Source of the DNA: Tubiluchus corallicola
Taxonomy: Eukaryota > Priapulida > Priapulimorpha > Priapulimorphida > Tubiluchidae
DNA length: 35,000 nucleotides
Reading direction: 5' to 3'
Assembly (NCBI GenBank): GCA_030141605.1
Contig: JAQGDQ010001149.1
Coordinates: 1-35,000, forward strand
Shown: piece by piece, positions 1 through 11,650 of the stretch
Layout of the letters: every line of letters starts with the position of its first letter
How positions within the stretch are numbered: position 1 is the first letter of the stretch
The notes under the pieces: generated by a model
Seen by the model: the letters and a program-made list of their open reading frames with translations, nothing else
The model's database searches: none
Told to the model about the DNA's origin: nothing
Position numbers and translations under genes: made by a program

Positions 1-109
1 TGATCATTATCACTTCTTATCGTTAATTTCCCTCTCAAAAAGCTACGTGAACTTTATTTCGAATTAATTTTCGTTTCTGTGAAATATTGCTCAACATACA
101 ACCTGATTC

Positions 110-296
110 ATGTTTGAACTATATGAACTGCCCTATATGGCCCCACATGAACTGCCCTATATGGCCCTACATGAACTGCAATATATGGCCCTACATGAAC
201 TGCCCTATATGGCCCTACATGAACTGCCCTATATGACCCTAGATGAACTGCCCTCTGTGGCCCTACATCAACTGCCCAAACACACGATTCTCTTCC
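110..296. repeat. 24-bp minisatellite
   Basis: About 7.5 copies of a 24-bp unit containing ATGAACTGCCCTATATGG followed by CCCTAC. Because 24 is a multiple of three, ORFs run through it on both strands encoding 8-residue repeats; these are by-products, not genes. Copies differ by single substitutions (GCCC to GCAA, ATATGG to CTGTGG). Confidence 0.92.
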
Positions 297-1127
297 AAAT
301 AAGGCAATAAATGACAATCATCACCGTGTTACCTGCACGCTGTACCAGGTAAACACCGTCAAGGCGCACCTGACCTCGTTACAACGCCTTCCATCGTTAA
401 TCCCGTAAATTAAACAAAAAACCACCCTGCTACTTTTTTACAGCATTAGCACACTACTAAAGCAACAACCACAGGCTCATGACTCATATGATTACACAAC
501 GCCTTAATACAACGAAAGTGCCTAACACCTCACATATCCAGTTTCTGAATTTGACAATGGATTAGGAATTCCCCGGGGAAAGGCGCTAAAATAATCGCAC
601 AGATTATCAATTAACGTATCAAACTGGCAAAAGTCTTTCATGACATAATATTTCCCGTTTTGAGTGATTTAATGACGAAGCAATCAAATCAGGGGTTAAC
701 AACGTCAGGCTATCCGGGAACAATGGGCGATTTGTTAGAGGCAGATAATACAGCATTATATCACATGAATTATATCTTCCATTTTGACGAAATAAGCACC
801 AGATATACGAATTAGCATCCAGCGTGATTGTACAGCTCACTGTCTAGTCGAAAATTTATTTCAAAGCAATTTATTTCGTGTGTGCTGGTTAAATCAATTT
901 GTTCTGGATGGCAATTCAACACAATTGTGCGTTTTGTGAGTAAAAATTTCGTGAAACCGAAATGTCCCCCACTGACCCCCAGTCCGGAATCCAACCATAC
1001 ACCGAAATAAACAGGGTAAAGATATTAGTTCATTTTTTGTGAACAGGCGTTACGCCTTAGAATTTAGAAAAGTTTTATGATTTGGGGTTAAATGGAAAAT
1101 AAATTTAACGTTCTAACTTTTAGTTAT

Positions 1128-1790
<663 letters not shown>

Positions 1791-2125
1791 TTTTCCTTTC
1801 ATTCGCACCGAGACGTTAACACGACTAGACTAATTTCGACTACCTTTATTAATTCAAATAATTTGATAATACGCTACCTATAAAGGCAAGCGGAAAAGCG
1901 GAAAATCTAAATTCCCAGACGGGATTGTTTGTCATTTTCACTTTATCACCTGTGTGCTTCACAATAATACTGGAGAAAATTTGCCACCTTGGCAAGGGGA
2001 CGCAATTAACAGACAAAGAACGGAACCAGCAGCGGGCCTTTTTAACTCTTTCACTAATCAGTAGGTTGAATTCGATTCTGAAATGAGTTAGACATTGATT
2101 TTCTGCTTTGCGTAGCGAATTCTTC

Positions 2126-2138
2126 CCCCCCCCCCCCA
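2126..2138. repeat. Poly-C run
   Basis: Homopolymer of about 13 C. Its exact length is uncertain in any assembly. Confidence 0.85.
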
Positions 2139-2222
2139 CTCAGGTCTCAACGAAACACCAATGAGCATAAAATATTAATGCTAAAGTCAGTTGGCCAAAC
2201 ACTAAAACGCAAAAAGGTGTGA

Positions 2223-2372
2223 ATGATTTTAATTGGTGGCCGTTTGTTGGCCACGCAGGAGGGGGTCAAGTTTGGTTATATTGACAAGAAGGGAGAAAAG
2301 TGGGGGACAATTCCTGACACCCTGGGGTTCCACATCATGGCAGGTGTGATGGAAGAAATAATAGCCTTATAA
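2223..2372 (+). CDS. Small ORF, possible exon or chance
   Basis: ATG to TAA, 49 residues. It contains FGYIDKKGEKWGTIPD and HIMAGVMEEI, is more GC-rich and uses more G-ending codons (AAG AAG GGA GAA AAG TGG GGG) than the AT-rich flanks. KFGYIDKKGEKW looks superficially like a WG-type repeat, but one short match is not enough to name a family. There is no clear splice signal or neighbouring exon. It may be an exon relic, a transposon fragment or coincidence. Confidence 0.2.
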   Translation: MILIGGRLLATQEGVKFGYIDKKGEKWGTIPDTLGFHIMAGVMEEIIAL

Positions 2373-2788
2373 TTATTATTATAGAGGACACGAAATTTGA
2401 GAAGCGTGGCGTGAGAAGACGCGAGTCAATGAAAATATTTAATGAAATACGTGTGGTCACCTTGGTTCTCCATGGTGCAAAATTACACATCCTTGTCAGC
2501 TAATGTATGAAGAAAGTGGAACCAGGGTGGCAGCGAGATGCTGTCAGTTTTCGTTACTAATAGAATTTATTGCTAGATTTACCATGAGTCTACAACTTTA
2601 TAATGATAATCTACACAGAAAGCATTAAATTAACACAATTTTCACACAGAAAACAATCTATAATTTTTCTTGAGACTACTGATATGCCCCTGGACAACAC
2701 CAGGAAGAAAATCGTGTTGGTGCTGCCCAGATTAATCGTAAATTTGAAATTTGAGAAACAAAAACAGAAATGCATTAAAATATGCTCA

Positions 2789-2807
2789 CTCACTCACTCA
2801 CTCACTT
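2789..2807. repeat. Short (CACT)n microsatellite
   Basis: About five copies of the tetranucleotide CACT. Confidence 0.85.
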
Positions 2808-3032
2808 GAGGTTATATTCTAGCAGGCTGCGCAACTGCTTGTTGTGTAATACCTTGCACCTGTTCGTTATGTGGCACTTATATAGAAACTGCGATTAGTA
2901 CTGCCTGTGGTGTCTTATAAAATCTGCCCTTTACATGAATATGAAGGTATATACATTTTCCAAGGAGAATAAGAATTGTTTCTAGAATGTGACGCCCCTC
3001 AGACTTTGGCGCCCTAGGCTATATTATTAGTG

Positions 3033-4661
3033 CTTCCTCTTTAAGCTTTTTACAGTTTAAAGGGAGAAGTTTTAATTATACATGATAGATAAATAAAAGG
3101 ATGCAGGAAGAGTGAAAATACCTTTGTGTTGATTAGAAGAATTATAACCAAGACAGAAACCAAGAATTGTCACTAGAAGAACGTATTCAGACCTTCGGAA
3201 GGCATTTGATTCATTTTTTGGGTCTCTCAGAGTTTTTGCCTACTTATTTAAACCAAAACTGGGCCCAATCTAAACTGTAGGTCAAAACAATCTACTCTTT
3301 AAAATATTGAAAGGAAACATACTATTTGATCAAATAACATGAAAGAATTGTTAGACTATTGGTTAGTACGCTCCTGATTTTATCCTAACATTACTGCTCA
3401 CAGTCGTGGAAACATTGGTTATACTATCATTTTTTGATAGCTTACCGCTCAACGATGTACAATTTTTTTCTCAATGAAGAATTTTATTGTTATTATTACA
3501 AAAACAAGAAGCAACATCTGTTATTTATCAGACTATCACGTTCAAAATGCATTCTGGGATATGAAAGGTCTATAGACTACATAATTAATTTATACATGTA
3601 AGCAGACAGTTTCTTTCTTGGACTAAATTATTTTTACATAACAATGGCACCACATACACCAGGGATCGTAGGGTAATCATGGAATGCTTTTGTGGTTCAA
3701 AAAGAAATGAATATTTAGGCCCGCAACAAAATTAGATTATCAACATCATAAAGAACGAGTATAGATAGTAAAAAATATGTCAAAAATAAAGGAAAACAAG
3801 ACATATCATATCGTCCGCGTAAACTTTCTAAAAAAGAAATTTACTGTTTTTATTTTTCTTTTTTTAACAATTTATTTCTTATATTACATGAACACAAGAT
3901 GATTTTTCATATACTACCCCGTTTTCAAGTACGATAAAAAGTAAACATTTTAACATAATTAATACTGCAAAAGCGTTTCTGATAATTAAATAATAGATTA
4001 AAAACTTAATTAACGGCGGGCGAGCCCAACTATTGATGACATCACAAACTAACTTAATTTTCAACATCAAAAACATTCCATAAGCGTGTTGCACGTGTTT
4101 GCGGAAGGGAAAATTGAAGTACAGTGCTACTGTAAGTGATTCAGTGTGTTGTACTAAAACACGGCAAGTTTTAAGATAAAAATTCAAATTTCAATGTATG
4201 AATTGTCGAACCTGTTTTTGTGCAATGCGTTTTCGAAATGCAGGCGCTAGAGCCCGTCTAACTAATGAATGGCGAAATACAAGTAAGAGCGAAGAACTAG
4301 TGGCGCGAACACGAAATTGTGTTTGTGTGGTAATAATTCTTTCACGTTAATCATTTTTTGATCAAATAGTATGTTTCCTTTCAGTATTTTAAAGAGTAGA
4401 TTGTTTTGACCTACAGTTTAAGATTGGGCCCAGTTTTGGTTTAAATAAGTAGGCAAAAACTCTGAGAGACCCAAAAAAATTGAATCTAATGCCTTCCGAA
4501 GGTCTGAATACGTTCTTCTAGTGACAATTCTTGGTTTCTGTCGTGGTTATAATTCTTCTAGTCAACACAAAGGTATTTTCACTCTTCCTGCATCCTTCTA
4601 TTTATCTATCATATATAATTAAAACGTCTACCTTTAAACTGTAAAAAGCTTAAAGAGGAAG
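3033..4661. mobile_element. Large inverted repeat, foldback-like, with MITE core
   Basis: Arms of about 320-330 bp, 3033-3353 and 4332-4661, are reverse complements at high identity. Both outer ends read CTTCCTCTTTAAGCTTTTTA toward the centre. Inside each arm is TTTAAAGG, then AGAAGTTTTAATTATACATG or a close variant. The roughly 980-bp centre includes a region (3880-4200) homologous to the TTAA-flanked MITE at 21688-22191. It could be a foldback element or an inverted duplication of MITE-containing DNA. I see no convincing target-site duplication. Confidence 0.75.
3875..4450. mobile_element. Family Y MITE copy, within the inverted repeat
   Basis: DNA matches 21688-22191 in reverse orientation at roughly 85% or better over at least 300 bp, including CTTAATTAACGGC, GGGCGAGCCCAACTATTG and GCACGTGTTTGCG. 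The 102-codon minus-strand ORF here and the 99-codon ORF in the other copy look like homologous proteins. Differences fall at all codon positions, and the related copies at 12707 and 6698 are not open, so I treat the family as non-coding. Confidence 0.75.
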
Positions 4662-5118
4662 AAATGAGAAATTCTAAAATACATCCCAAAGAATTTTCCA
4701 TACAAAGTTATGTTACTTAGCATTATGCTTACCTGTTTGAAAGACTTATGTAATTGGAAAAGAAAATTCTTAATAATTTAAAATAGTCGCGCCATCTGGT
4801 ACAGCCTCACTGACTGTACATCCATCCCAGTGTGCACCTTTGGTTCTTGATCTTAGTGAAAACATAAAGTAATTTACACTTTTGCTTAGTTAGCGCATGC
4901 TCTGATTATTTGTTCAAACTTTACGCAATGTTATCTAAGCTTGTGTCAAAAGACTAACCATTAAAATGGCTACGCCTAATGAGGGAATTTAAATTTGCAA
5001 GTTTTTTACGCTATTATTGCTAACGCAAGCTCTGTATGCAATAAGACACCATGTGAGTGATATAAAATTTTAAAATTTTTTAAGCTTTACACACGAAGAG
5101 CGTTTTCTTGTGCTTTAA
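4650..5118. mobile_element. Family X MITE, copy 1 (TTAA-flanked)
   Basis: Bounded by TTAA at 4650-4653 and 5115-5118. The right end GTTTTCTTGTGCTTTAA is shared with the copies at 14825-15439 and 27834-28481. Shared interior words include CAAAGTTATGTTACTTAGCAT, broken by small changes, and GCAAGCTCTGTATGCA. The left end AGAGGAAGAAATG is diverged from the copy-2 end. Confidence 0.65.
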
Positions 5119-5559
5119 AGGCTTATTTTACGTGTGACGGCATTACCACTAGGCTAAGAGACATGTACGCACGCTTTCAACATAAATATTTAACAATAAC
5201 CAATATACATGGGGCTACATCACCTAATCAAATTGAGATTTAGGCATGAAGAGTGTATATGCGACATTGATATTTGCTAGGAAACGAGGACAGGCATTTG
5301 AAGTGTTCGCTGGAGACTTGATGTTGTCCTAGGCAATACCAGCTTAAAGTAAACAGAGTTGGTTCAGTATGAACTTAGAAACGCTAATATTAACTTTGCA
5401 CTGCTGTTGAATTGTTATGTCAAATACGTAATGAACTTCACAATGTTGATGCATAGATCTTTTTACATTTAAATCTCTTTCAATTTAGCAAGGAACAATA
5501 GTTTCCATTATTTAATTCAGCTTAAGTCATTATTAGGCTCCGTACAAACTAACACCTCT

Positions 5560-5795
5560 GAAATGAGAGGTACTGCACCTGTTTTTTGTGCAACGCATTT
5601 CCGTAATACAGGCGTTAGTGCCCATCTAAAGCAAATGGCAAAATGCACGTAACAGCGAAGAACAAGCCTGTCGAACGCTAAACTGTATTTGTGTGGTAAA
5701 TTTTGGAAAAAATAGTATGATACTTTCAATATTTTATAGAGTAGATAATTTTGAGCTACGGTTTAAGATTGGGACCGATTTTGATTCGCTTCTGA
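5560..5795. mobile_element. Family Y MITE fragment
   Basis: Diverged partial copy of the region at 4210-4440. Shared words include CCTGTTTTTTGTGCAACGC, CAGGCGTTAG, AACAGCGAAGAAC, GAGTAGATAATTTTGA and GGTTTAAGATTGGGACC. No ends are recognisable. Confidence 0.65.
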
Positions 5796-5862
5796 GTCAT
5801 ACACAAAATGAAAAAAAATCCAGCTAAACATCTCAATGACGTCTTCAACAATGAAAACCTAC

Positions 5863-6020
5863 CTTATTGGCTAACTCCAGCAGATTCTCTCCGCTCTGAG
5901 AGGAGATGTCAATGTTACCTCCGGCTGCTTCTATCATTTTCTGCAAAGTCTTGGGCTCCGGGCTCAGGTCACGTGCTCCAGAGTCGAATTCCCAAGATTC
6001 CTGCTTTCCAGAGGTCGCTC
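5863..6020 (-). CDS. MCC: MCC homologue, next internal exon
   Basis: Next downstream exon of the same minus-strand gene. The acceptor is CTACCCGTTACAG just above 6020 and the donor is AAG|GTAGGT at 5862. The two leading bases GA complete the codon begun by the final G of the 15864-16126 exon, giving glycine, so the protein runs SLG-ATSGKQESWEFDSGARDL across the junction. Vertebrate long-isoform MCC has SLG followed by a short linker and ESWEYDSGARDL at this place, which is a near-identical run. The exon carries 52 further codons, ends ELLELANK-like (LLELANK) in phase 0, and leads toward the first coiled coil of MCC, which begins a few residues later in the family. That coiled-coil exon is not recognisable between 1 and 5862. 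A plus-strand ORF over the same interval is a shadow. Confidence 0.9.
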
Positions 6021-6283
6021 CTGTAACGGGTAGAAATTGCAGAATAGCGTCGTTTAAAGGTCTAAAAACTCACAGTGGTTTGTGATGTTGAAACACAACA
6101 ACAATTCCTTCCATTTTTACAAAATGTTAAAATATTTTGTAGCTGTAAACGACAACTTTGTATTTTCAAAAGAAAATTATTTTTTTTATTTGGACAATGA
6201 AGTGACTTTCTTGCTTTATAGTAGGAGAATCACTTAATTTTATTTCAATAATTCTGTATCGGGTTTAGGCCTTGAAATATACA

Positions 6284-6530
6284 CCTTTTATAGCTCAATG
6301 GTAGCGTGCTTACTTTCCAGCCGGGAAATAGTGGGTTCAACTCCCGAGTCAACATTTGAAAAACTGTACCGCTGGTTCTTCCACCAAGCACGCGGGTTTA
6401 TTAAAGTAGCATGCAAGTAATAATAATCGGGACCACCTTGGAAATAAGTATTGAGTTACTTAAGGTGTTATCTCTGGGCTATGTCTAAACTATTATTATT
6501 ATTGTTGTTGTTAATTTTATTATTATTATA
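6284..6530 (+). mobile_element. tRNA-derived SINE
   Basis: An internal RNA polymerase III promoter is visible: A box TAGCTCAATGG at 6291-6301 and B box GGTTCAACTCC at 6334-6344. After the tRNA-like head comes a body with GCTGGTTCTTCCACCAAGCA and AATAATAATCGGGACCACC, then an (ATT)n/(GTT)n tail from about 6490. The tRNA-like part lacks a clean cloverleaf, so this is a SINE and not a tRNA gene. Confidence 0.7.
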
Positions 6531-6697
6531 TGTGAACCTCACATAAAGACGTAAAACCTTTCAGAAATGTAGTCTATGCTTTCATAGGGACGTTTTGAAT
6601 AGACATCAATTCCTATGAACTATTAATGTCTGTGACAGGTTTAGATTCAGGCCTATATAAAGTCTAATGAAAATTCCAACAAATATGCAGTTGACAT

Positions 6698-7253
6698 TTA
6701 AAGGAAGACCGGACGATTGTTAAGACTCAATCTCATTTCAATTTACTGTCCAAAATATATATTTTCCTGCCTGTAAAAGTTAACAATTGTTTCTTGTAGT
6801 TGAATAATTAGCTTAGAAAGTTAATTAACGGCAACCGAACACAGTTATTGCTTACGTCAGAAACTAACCACAGTTTGTACAAAGGCAGGCATTTTCCCTT
6901 GCGCGTCAAGCACGTTTGCATAAGTGTTACAGTACTGTTTAAACGCATGATGTCACGAAGATGGGGTCTACGTCATATGACGTCAGAAACTAACACTGCA
7001 GTTCATGATCATGGTTATCACGGTACCGCCTTCTATTTGTCGGCCACGCGCACGTGACAAAAAGGCGCCGCTGCCAATCTTAGTAGATTCACTGAGCCGC
7101 GCGTAGCTTTGAAAGTTTAACAAAAATTGAGCAACCGAGGTAATTATTATTTAATCTAAGCTTTGATTTAAAAAAAGCTATTGTAGTTTTCAATATTTTA
7201 GAGCATTCTTTATTCTGAACTCGTGTTTATACAATCGTCCAGTTTTCCTTTAA
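6698..7253. mobile_element. Intact TTAA-flanked MITE (family W, related to Y)
   Basis: 556 bp between TTAA at 6698-6701 and 7250-7253. Terminal inverted repeats AGGAAGACCGGACGATTGT (left) and AGGAAAACTGGACGATTGT (right, reverse complement) match at 17 of 19 positions. TTAA targets are characteristic of the piggyBac superfamily. There is no transposase, so it is a non-autonomous element. Its interior shares AGTTAATTAACGGC, TATTG, ACGTCAGAAACTAAC and GCACGTTTGC with family Y, showing common ancestry. Confidence 0.85.
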
Positions 7254-7984
7254 AAAATTACCAAGGAGACCTGCCATTTCAATGACTTCTCAATACTTGA
7301 CAGCGGCCATTGTTTATTTACATTTTTCTTTTATATTATTGCCCATTAGAAACCACTATGCAGTTTTGGTTCTGAGCGTTAGTTAATCTACTATTACAAT
7401 GCACTCATACGACACTGAGACAAGCACAGAACACAAAAGCAACATGCAAGTTTGCGCATGCGCACAATTACAAACGAATTAAGACTTCATTATTGACAGG
7501 AAAGTATAAATCTCATGTCACAGAAAATGTCTAAAGCGCAGTGATACAGGACCGAATAATCATAAATCAGTCCATTATCAATTCTTAATCCTGTTACGCA
7601 ACATTAACTTCTGTGGGCTAATCATCTTGCTGGTCAAACGTTTCGACTCAGTAAAAGTCCATAATAACTTAGCGGTGGAATTGGTCAAATTTACACAAGA
7701 GAATAAACCAATGTTTACTAATTTGCCATGAAAATATTCAAGTTGTTCAAAATGTGTTTCACTGAGTATAAGAGCTCACAGTGGTATATTTCTTGAATAA
7801 ATATTGATAGTCAAATAAACCCTGGAACTCTGAACTTGTAAATAAACTCGTTGAATTGACAGAGGAAAAGACTAAGAAGGTTTACGACTAGCCTAGTATT
7901 TACGAATTTTAAGCCCAATCTGGTATCACCAAACAGAGATTATAGTTAGATATTGGCTGGCTGCTTTAAAGGAAAAGACAACTA
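7254..7984. other. Intronic DNA with no recognised feature
   Basis: Unique-looking AT-rich sequence. The only notable word is the palindrome TGCGCATGCGCA at 7453-7464. Confidence 0.5.
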
Positions 7985-8272
7985 ACTTAACAGTAATAAT
8001 AGTAATAGCGATAGTGATAGTGATAGTGATAGTGATAGTGATAGTGATAGTGATAGTGATAGTGATAGTGATAGTGATAGTGATAGTGATAGTGATAGTG
8101 ATAGTAATAGTAATAGTAATAGTAATAGTAATAGTAATAGTAATAGTAATAGTAATAGTAATAGTAATAGTAATAGTAATAGTAATAGTAATAGTAATAG
8201 TAATAGTAATAGTAATAGAACAGTAATGGTAATGGTAATAGTAAAGTAATAGTAATAGTAATAGTAATAATA
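7985..8272. repeat. Hexanucleotide array (GATAGT)n then (AATAGT)n
   Basis: A block of about 15 GATAGT units (8008-8105) is followed by a sharply separate block of about 18 AATAGT units (8106-8216), then a short irregular tail with AATGGT. Long VIVI, TITI and YYYY open frames across it are artefacts of the period. Confidence 0.95.
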
Positions 8273-8400
8273 ATTTTATTTTTCTCCATAAATTTACAAT
8301 GATTTGACAATAAAACACGCAAATATACAAACGAACATGGGAGAAAGGGTGGCGAAAAACCAAAGGTTATCGAGTCAACCACCCTTAACATGGTGAGTTT
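8273..8400 (-). mobile_element. Retroelement 3' end bearing the hexanucleotide tail
   Basis: On the minus strand this reads CATTGTAAATTTATGGAG, AAAAATAAAATTATTATTAC and then straight into the ATTACT repeat. An AATAAA-containing end running into a simple repeat is the usual structure of a LINE 3' terminus. No coding part was recognised. Confidence 0.45.
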
Positions 8401-8479
8401 ATTTTACTATCGCTTAAACGTAGAAAAATATAACAAAGAAATTTGCAAAAAACTGTCTGCAAAGCTAAAGTTTATCAAT

Positions 8480-8935
8480 ACTGCTACTGAATAGAAATTT
8501 CAAGCGCGACGGTTACCGCCATTCAAATGAAAATTATGACGTAACTGGAAGACTTCGCGACTCTTCGTAAACGCATCGTGGCTTTCCGTAAACGCGCGCT
8601 GGTTAAACTAATTCAAATTTTTGTAGCTTACCTAATGTACATGTAAAAATATCACAAAATTATCTATCCATTTTTTGTCAAAAAACTTATAATACTTTTG
8701 ACGGAAATTAACAGCGCACTGCTTTTCTTCAGTCGGTGAATGACGTCATTGGTGGAAGAATGAGCGTACAAAATGGGAGCGCCCAAGCGTGAAATGATCG
8801 TGAATTTAAAATGATTTTATTAATTACACGAGACACTTATCCCACTTTTATTAGTATTTTCTTCTATCATTTTTCCAAACATTGAAACTAGCCAAGCTTC
8901 GCAGAAGGCTAGTCCTCTCCTCAAATTCTTTTCAA
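8480..8935. mobile_element. Family Z repeat, copy 1
   Basis: The right half matches 34796-35000 in reverse orientation. Shared words include AATGACGTCATTGG, GAAGAATG, AAATGGGAGCGCCCAA, TTTCAATGTT and AGAAAATACTAATAAAA. The left boundary is approximate. No terminal inverted repeats were confirmed. Confidence 0.6.
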
Positions 8936-9244
8936 TCAAAATCTTAATTTAATTTAAAGGACAAATTACCAAACGCAACAGCAAATTCAGTCGAATCTTT
9001 TGCCGAAAAATGCAAAGCAAACGTCTTTTAGCGAAAGTTTCAGTTAAATGGGTTAAGGCGCTCACGCTAAATGTGAGACGAAAGCTGCTTAACCCTTTAG
9101 CAAACAAACAGGAACGCGCAAAGCTATTTCGAAGGATGTAAAACAAACCAAAGCAAAACAAACAGCAAAAACAACCGTTAGCGTTTCCACAATTTCTAAA
9201 CTGAATTCTGTACAGCAGCAAACGTTCTATATATTTCATTTCAT

Positions 9245-9730
9245 ATTAATTAGTGCCAAAAATACATACAATACAAAAAACAAGACATCCATACAACTTC
9301 AATTTTAAAATACAGTGACACTGCAGACAAACAAAACAATTATTGATAAAACAAATATTATGGAATCGATCGTGCTAGTTATTTTAGTTATCTAAAAGAA
9401 AAGTTTAATAATTACTGTTTAAAATAAATTGTCATTCATCAGGCCTGATTTTCAATGATATGATCATTACATCACGTCTTAAAAACGCTGTTTCAACATA
9501 ATCAAAAATGTTTTGATTACTTCTAAATCACCAGCCTCCATCAAAAATAAAATTTTATTAGCATCGCTGATAAAGAAAAATTGTGATATAATTGCACTGA
9601 TGTGATCATATAATTCCATCTATGATTACTGTAATGTGGGCATTTTATAACAAAGTGTAATTCGTCTTCGATTTCATTTCTTAAACAATATGTGCATATA
9701 CTTTCAAATACGGCTTCCAAGTAGACTTAG
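9245..9730 (-). mobile_element. LINE 3' portion with C-terminal zinc knuckle
   Basis: A minus-strand frame (9720-9541) encodes SICTYCLRNEIEDELHFVIK followed by CPHYSNHRWN, a C-x2-C-x9-H-x4-C knuckle with the DELHF..KCP.Y signature seen at the end of many non-LTR retrotransposon ORF2 proteins. After one frameshift near 9541 the reading continues as MEAGDLEVIKTFLIMLKQRF and stops at 9479. About 230 bp of 3' untranslated sequence follows, ending TTGTATTGTATGTATTTTTG near 9250. The same terminal sequence recurs at 28081-28200. The element is dead: frameshifted, and upstream frames contain stops. Confidence 0.7.
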
Positions 9731-10311
9731 TTTTCAGTATATAATCACTTTGGATACGGAAATCACTTTTCACAAATTAACATTAACAATATTAAGTCTC
9801 GTAAATATTTAACAAACCTGCTACTTTTTAACTTATATATATTATATATTAATTCCTTATTTGTCTTTAAAATGGTTCACTCATTATAATAAAATTGAGT
9901 AAGCCTCAGCGTAATGTTAAAATAACAACACTGTTCAAGACAAATGCGTCCAGTGCATACTAAAAAAAAAACTAAAGTGCAAAACTAAGGCCTAATTATG
10001 TACAATAAAAGAACATATTTACAAACACCATATTAAAATATTTTTACAAAACAATATTACAAAAGTACATTAAATTTTACATGACATATTTTACACTATA
10101 TATACATTAGACATGACACAAATAACACAAACATGCTTTACATTAATTTCACTCATTACATTTACACTATCTATACATTTGACATTACAAAACTAACATA
10201 ACACGTATTACATTACATAATTTTTTTAAAAATTTTTACATTCTTAATCCTTTTATGGAGTCAGGGGCGGGGGTAGATGAAAGTTGAGTCTGTATAATTA
10301 GTATCAGATGC
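9731..10311. other. AT-rich stretch, probably retroelement debris
   Basis: Contains decayed sequence that may extend the LINE above to about 9900, then many ACATTTACA/ACATTA-like words (10000-10230). No open frame or terminal structure was found. Confidence 0.4.
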
Positions 10312-10840
10312 CTAATCTGGAAGTTGAAACCTGTTAAACTGATATTCTTTTAATTTCTTTTTAAAGTGGTGGAGAGATTCTATTTGTTTTATTTCAATGG
10401 GTAGTAAGTTTGTGCCCACAACTATGTAAGCACGCCCTCTGTTGAAGGATTGACATTTCTTACTAGGCCTAGACAAGAGTTCAAAGAGTGTTTCGTCTGA
10501 GAGAAACCAGCAGAAGTTTTTCTCAAACCACAGAATAAATTCCTATCTAAAGCGGCAACTTTAGCAAACAGTTCACGATCCATTGAAGCTTTTATTGCTG
10601 TTAAACATGCGAGCAGAGACCGCAGAACCCAATAAACTTTCAACAACTTGTCATAACACTTGTACTCGGGCGAAATAAAACTTTTTTATAAAATCCTTAA
10701 TTTCCTTTATACAACCAGCAATTATTTGAAGGCGAGAGATGAATTTCTCAGCATGCCTTTTGACTGACATTGAATAATAATTGTAGCCTATGAAAGTGAA
10801 ACGCGCCGCGAATAATGCTTGGCGTTGTTCCAAACAAGCC
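10312..10840 (-). pseudogene. LINE reverse-transcriptase C-terminal relic
   Basis: A stop-free minus-strand frame (10542-10312, 76 residues) includes SRPSKKCQSFNRGRAYIVVG, then TNLLPIEIKQIESLHHFKKK and LKEY. The pattern RG-A/Y...LP-EIK...ESL..FKKKLK.Y matches the end of many non-LTR retrotransposon polymerases (the 'WNSLP..I....SL..FK..L' tail). Other frames upstream (10646-10422 and 10833-10651) may be further pieces displaced by frameshifts. No intact polymerase motif is present. Confidence 0.42.
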
Positions 10841-11315
10841 GCGCGGCACTTAAGGCTAGTCTATTCAGTGATTATGTCAAATAACCGTAAAAATGGTTTC
10901 AATGAAGTTCCCGCGCAAAGTAATGGGGCAATATTTATTGAACTAATCTTCAAATGTGGAATTTTAGCAGGTTCTCCCTACTTCATTGATGCGTTCTATA
11001 GATAACATTTATCTTAGATTTGTTCACTGCATAAAATGAAACGAAAGTACTAAGATGTGACTTTCTTTTTTTATTTTTTTTTTACTTTTTCGTCATAAAC
11101 TTGTATACTAGAATGGTCTAAGCGATAGTACTGTAAACTTAGACAACATAGCCGTAAAAACGATGGAGTGTTATGCTCAGGCCTATGTGCATTAATGCTA
11201 TAAAAATTAGCTGTCATAAATAATACACAATAGAACTACTATTATTACGTTTTCGACTGACAAGTTCTAGTTTAAATTGCTTTAAAATCAAATGTCATCC
11301 CTATGCAATGATTAT
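10841..11315. other. Intronic DNA with no recognised feature
   Basis: AT-rich, without a gene, tandem repeat or match elsewhere in the window. Confidence 0.5.
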
Positions 11316-11650
11316 GTAACCAACGAATAAAGTTTCACTAAATACGAGTGAACCAATAGGTGAAATTAACGATTAGATGTGACAATTTCAAGGTCTATTC
11401 CAAAGTTTAAGTAAGTGTTTCAAAAGACAAAATCCATCGAATAAAGTTTTTCAAAATACGAGTGAAACTATAGTTAAAACTAACGAATACGTATGACTAT
11501 GTCAAGGTCTGTTCCAAAGTTTAAGTAAGTGTTTCAAAAGACAAAAACCAATGAATAAAGTTTCTCTAAATACGAATGAACCTATAGTTAAATTTAGCGA
11601 ACACGTGTGGCCATGTCAAAGTTTAGACATACGAACAACTTGCAGTTTCA
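11316..11650. repeat. 114-bp tandem repeat, about three copies
   Basis: GAATAAAGTTT recurs at 11325, 11439 and 11553, exactly 114 bp apart each time, with AATACGAGTGAA, CTATAGTTAAA, CAAAGTTTAAGTAAGTG and TTTCAAAAGACAAAA in each unit. The last copy is incomplete. Confidence 0.92.

Noticed and set aside
5808-6026. 72-codon plus-strand ORF
   Set aside because: It is the shadow of the minus-strand MCC exon, which has conserved sequence and splice sites.
6284-6360. Functional tRNA gene
   Set aside because: A and B boxes are present, but the acceptor stem and anticodon arm do not pair properly; a SINE head fits better.
7926-8391. ORFs of 134-145 codons with TITI, YYYY and VIVI runs
   Set aside because: Products of a hexanucleotide array open in several frames at once.
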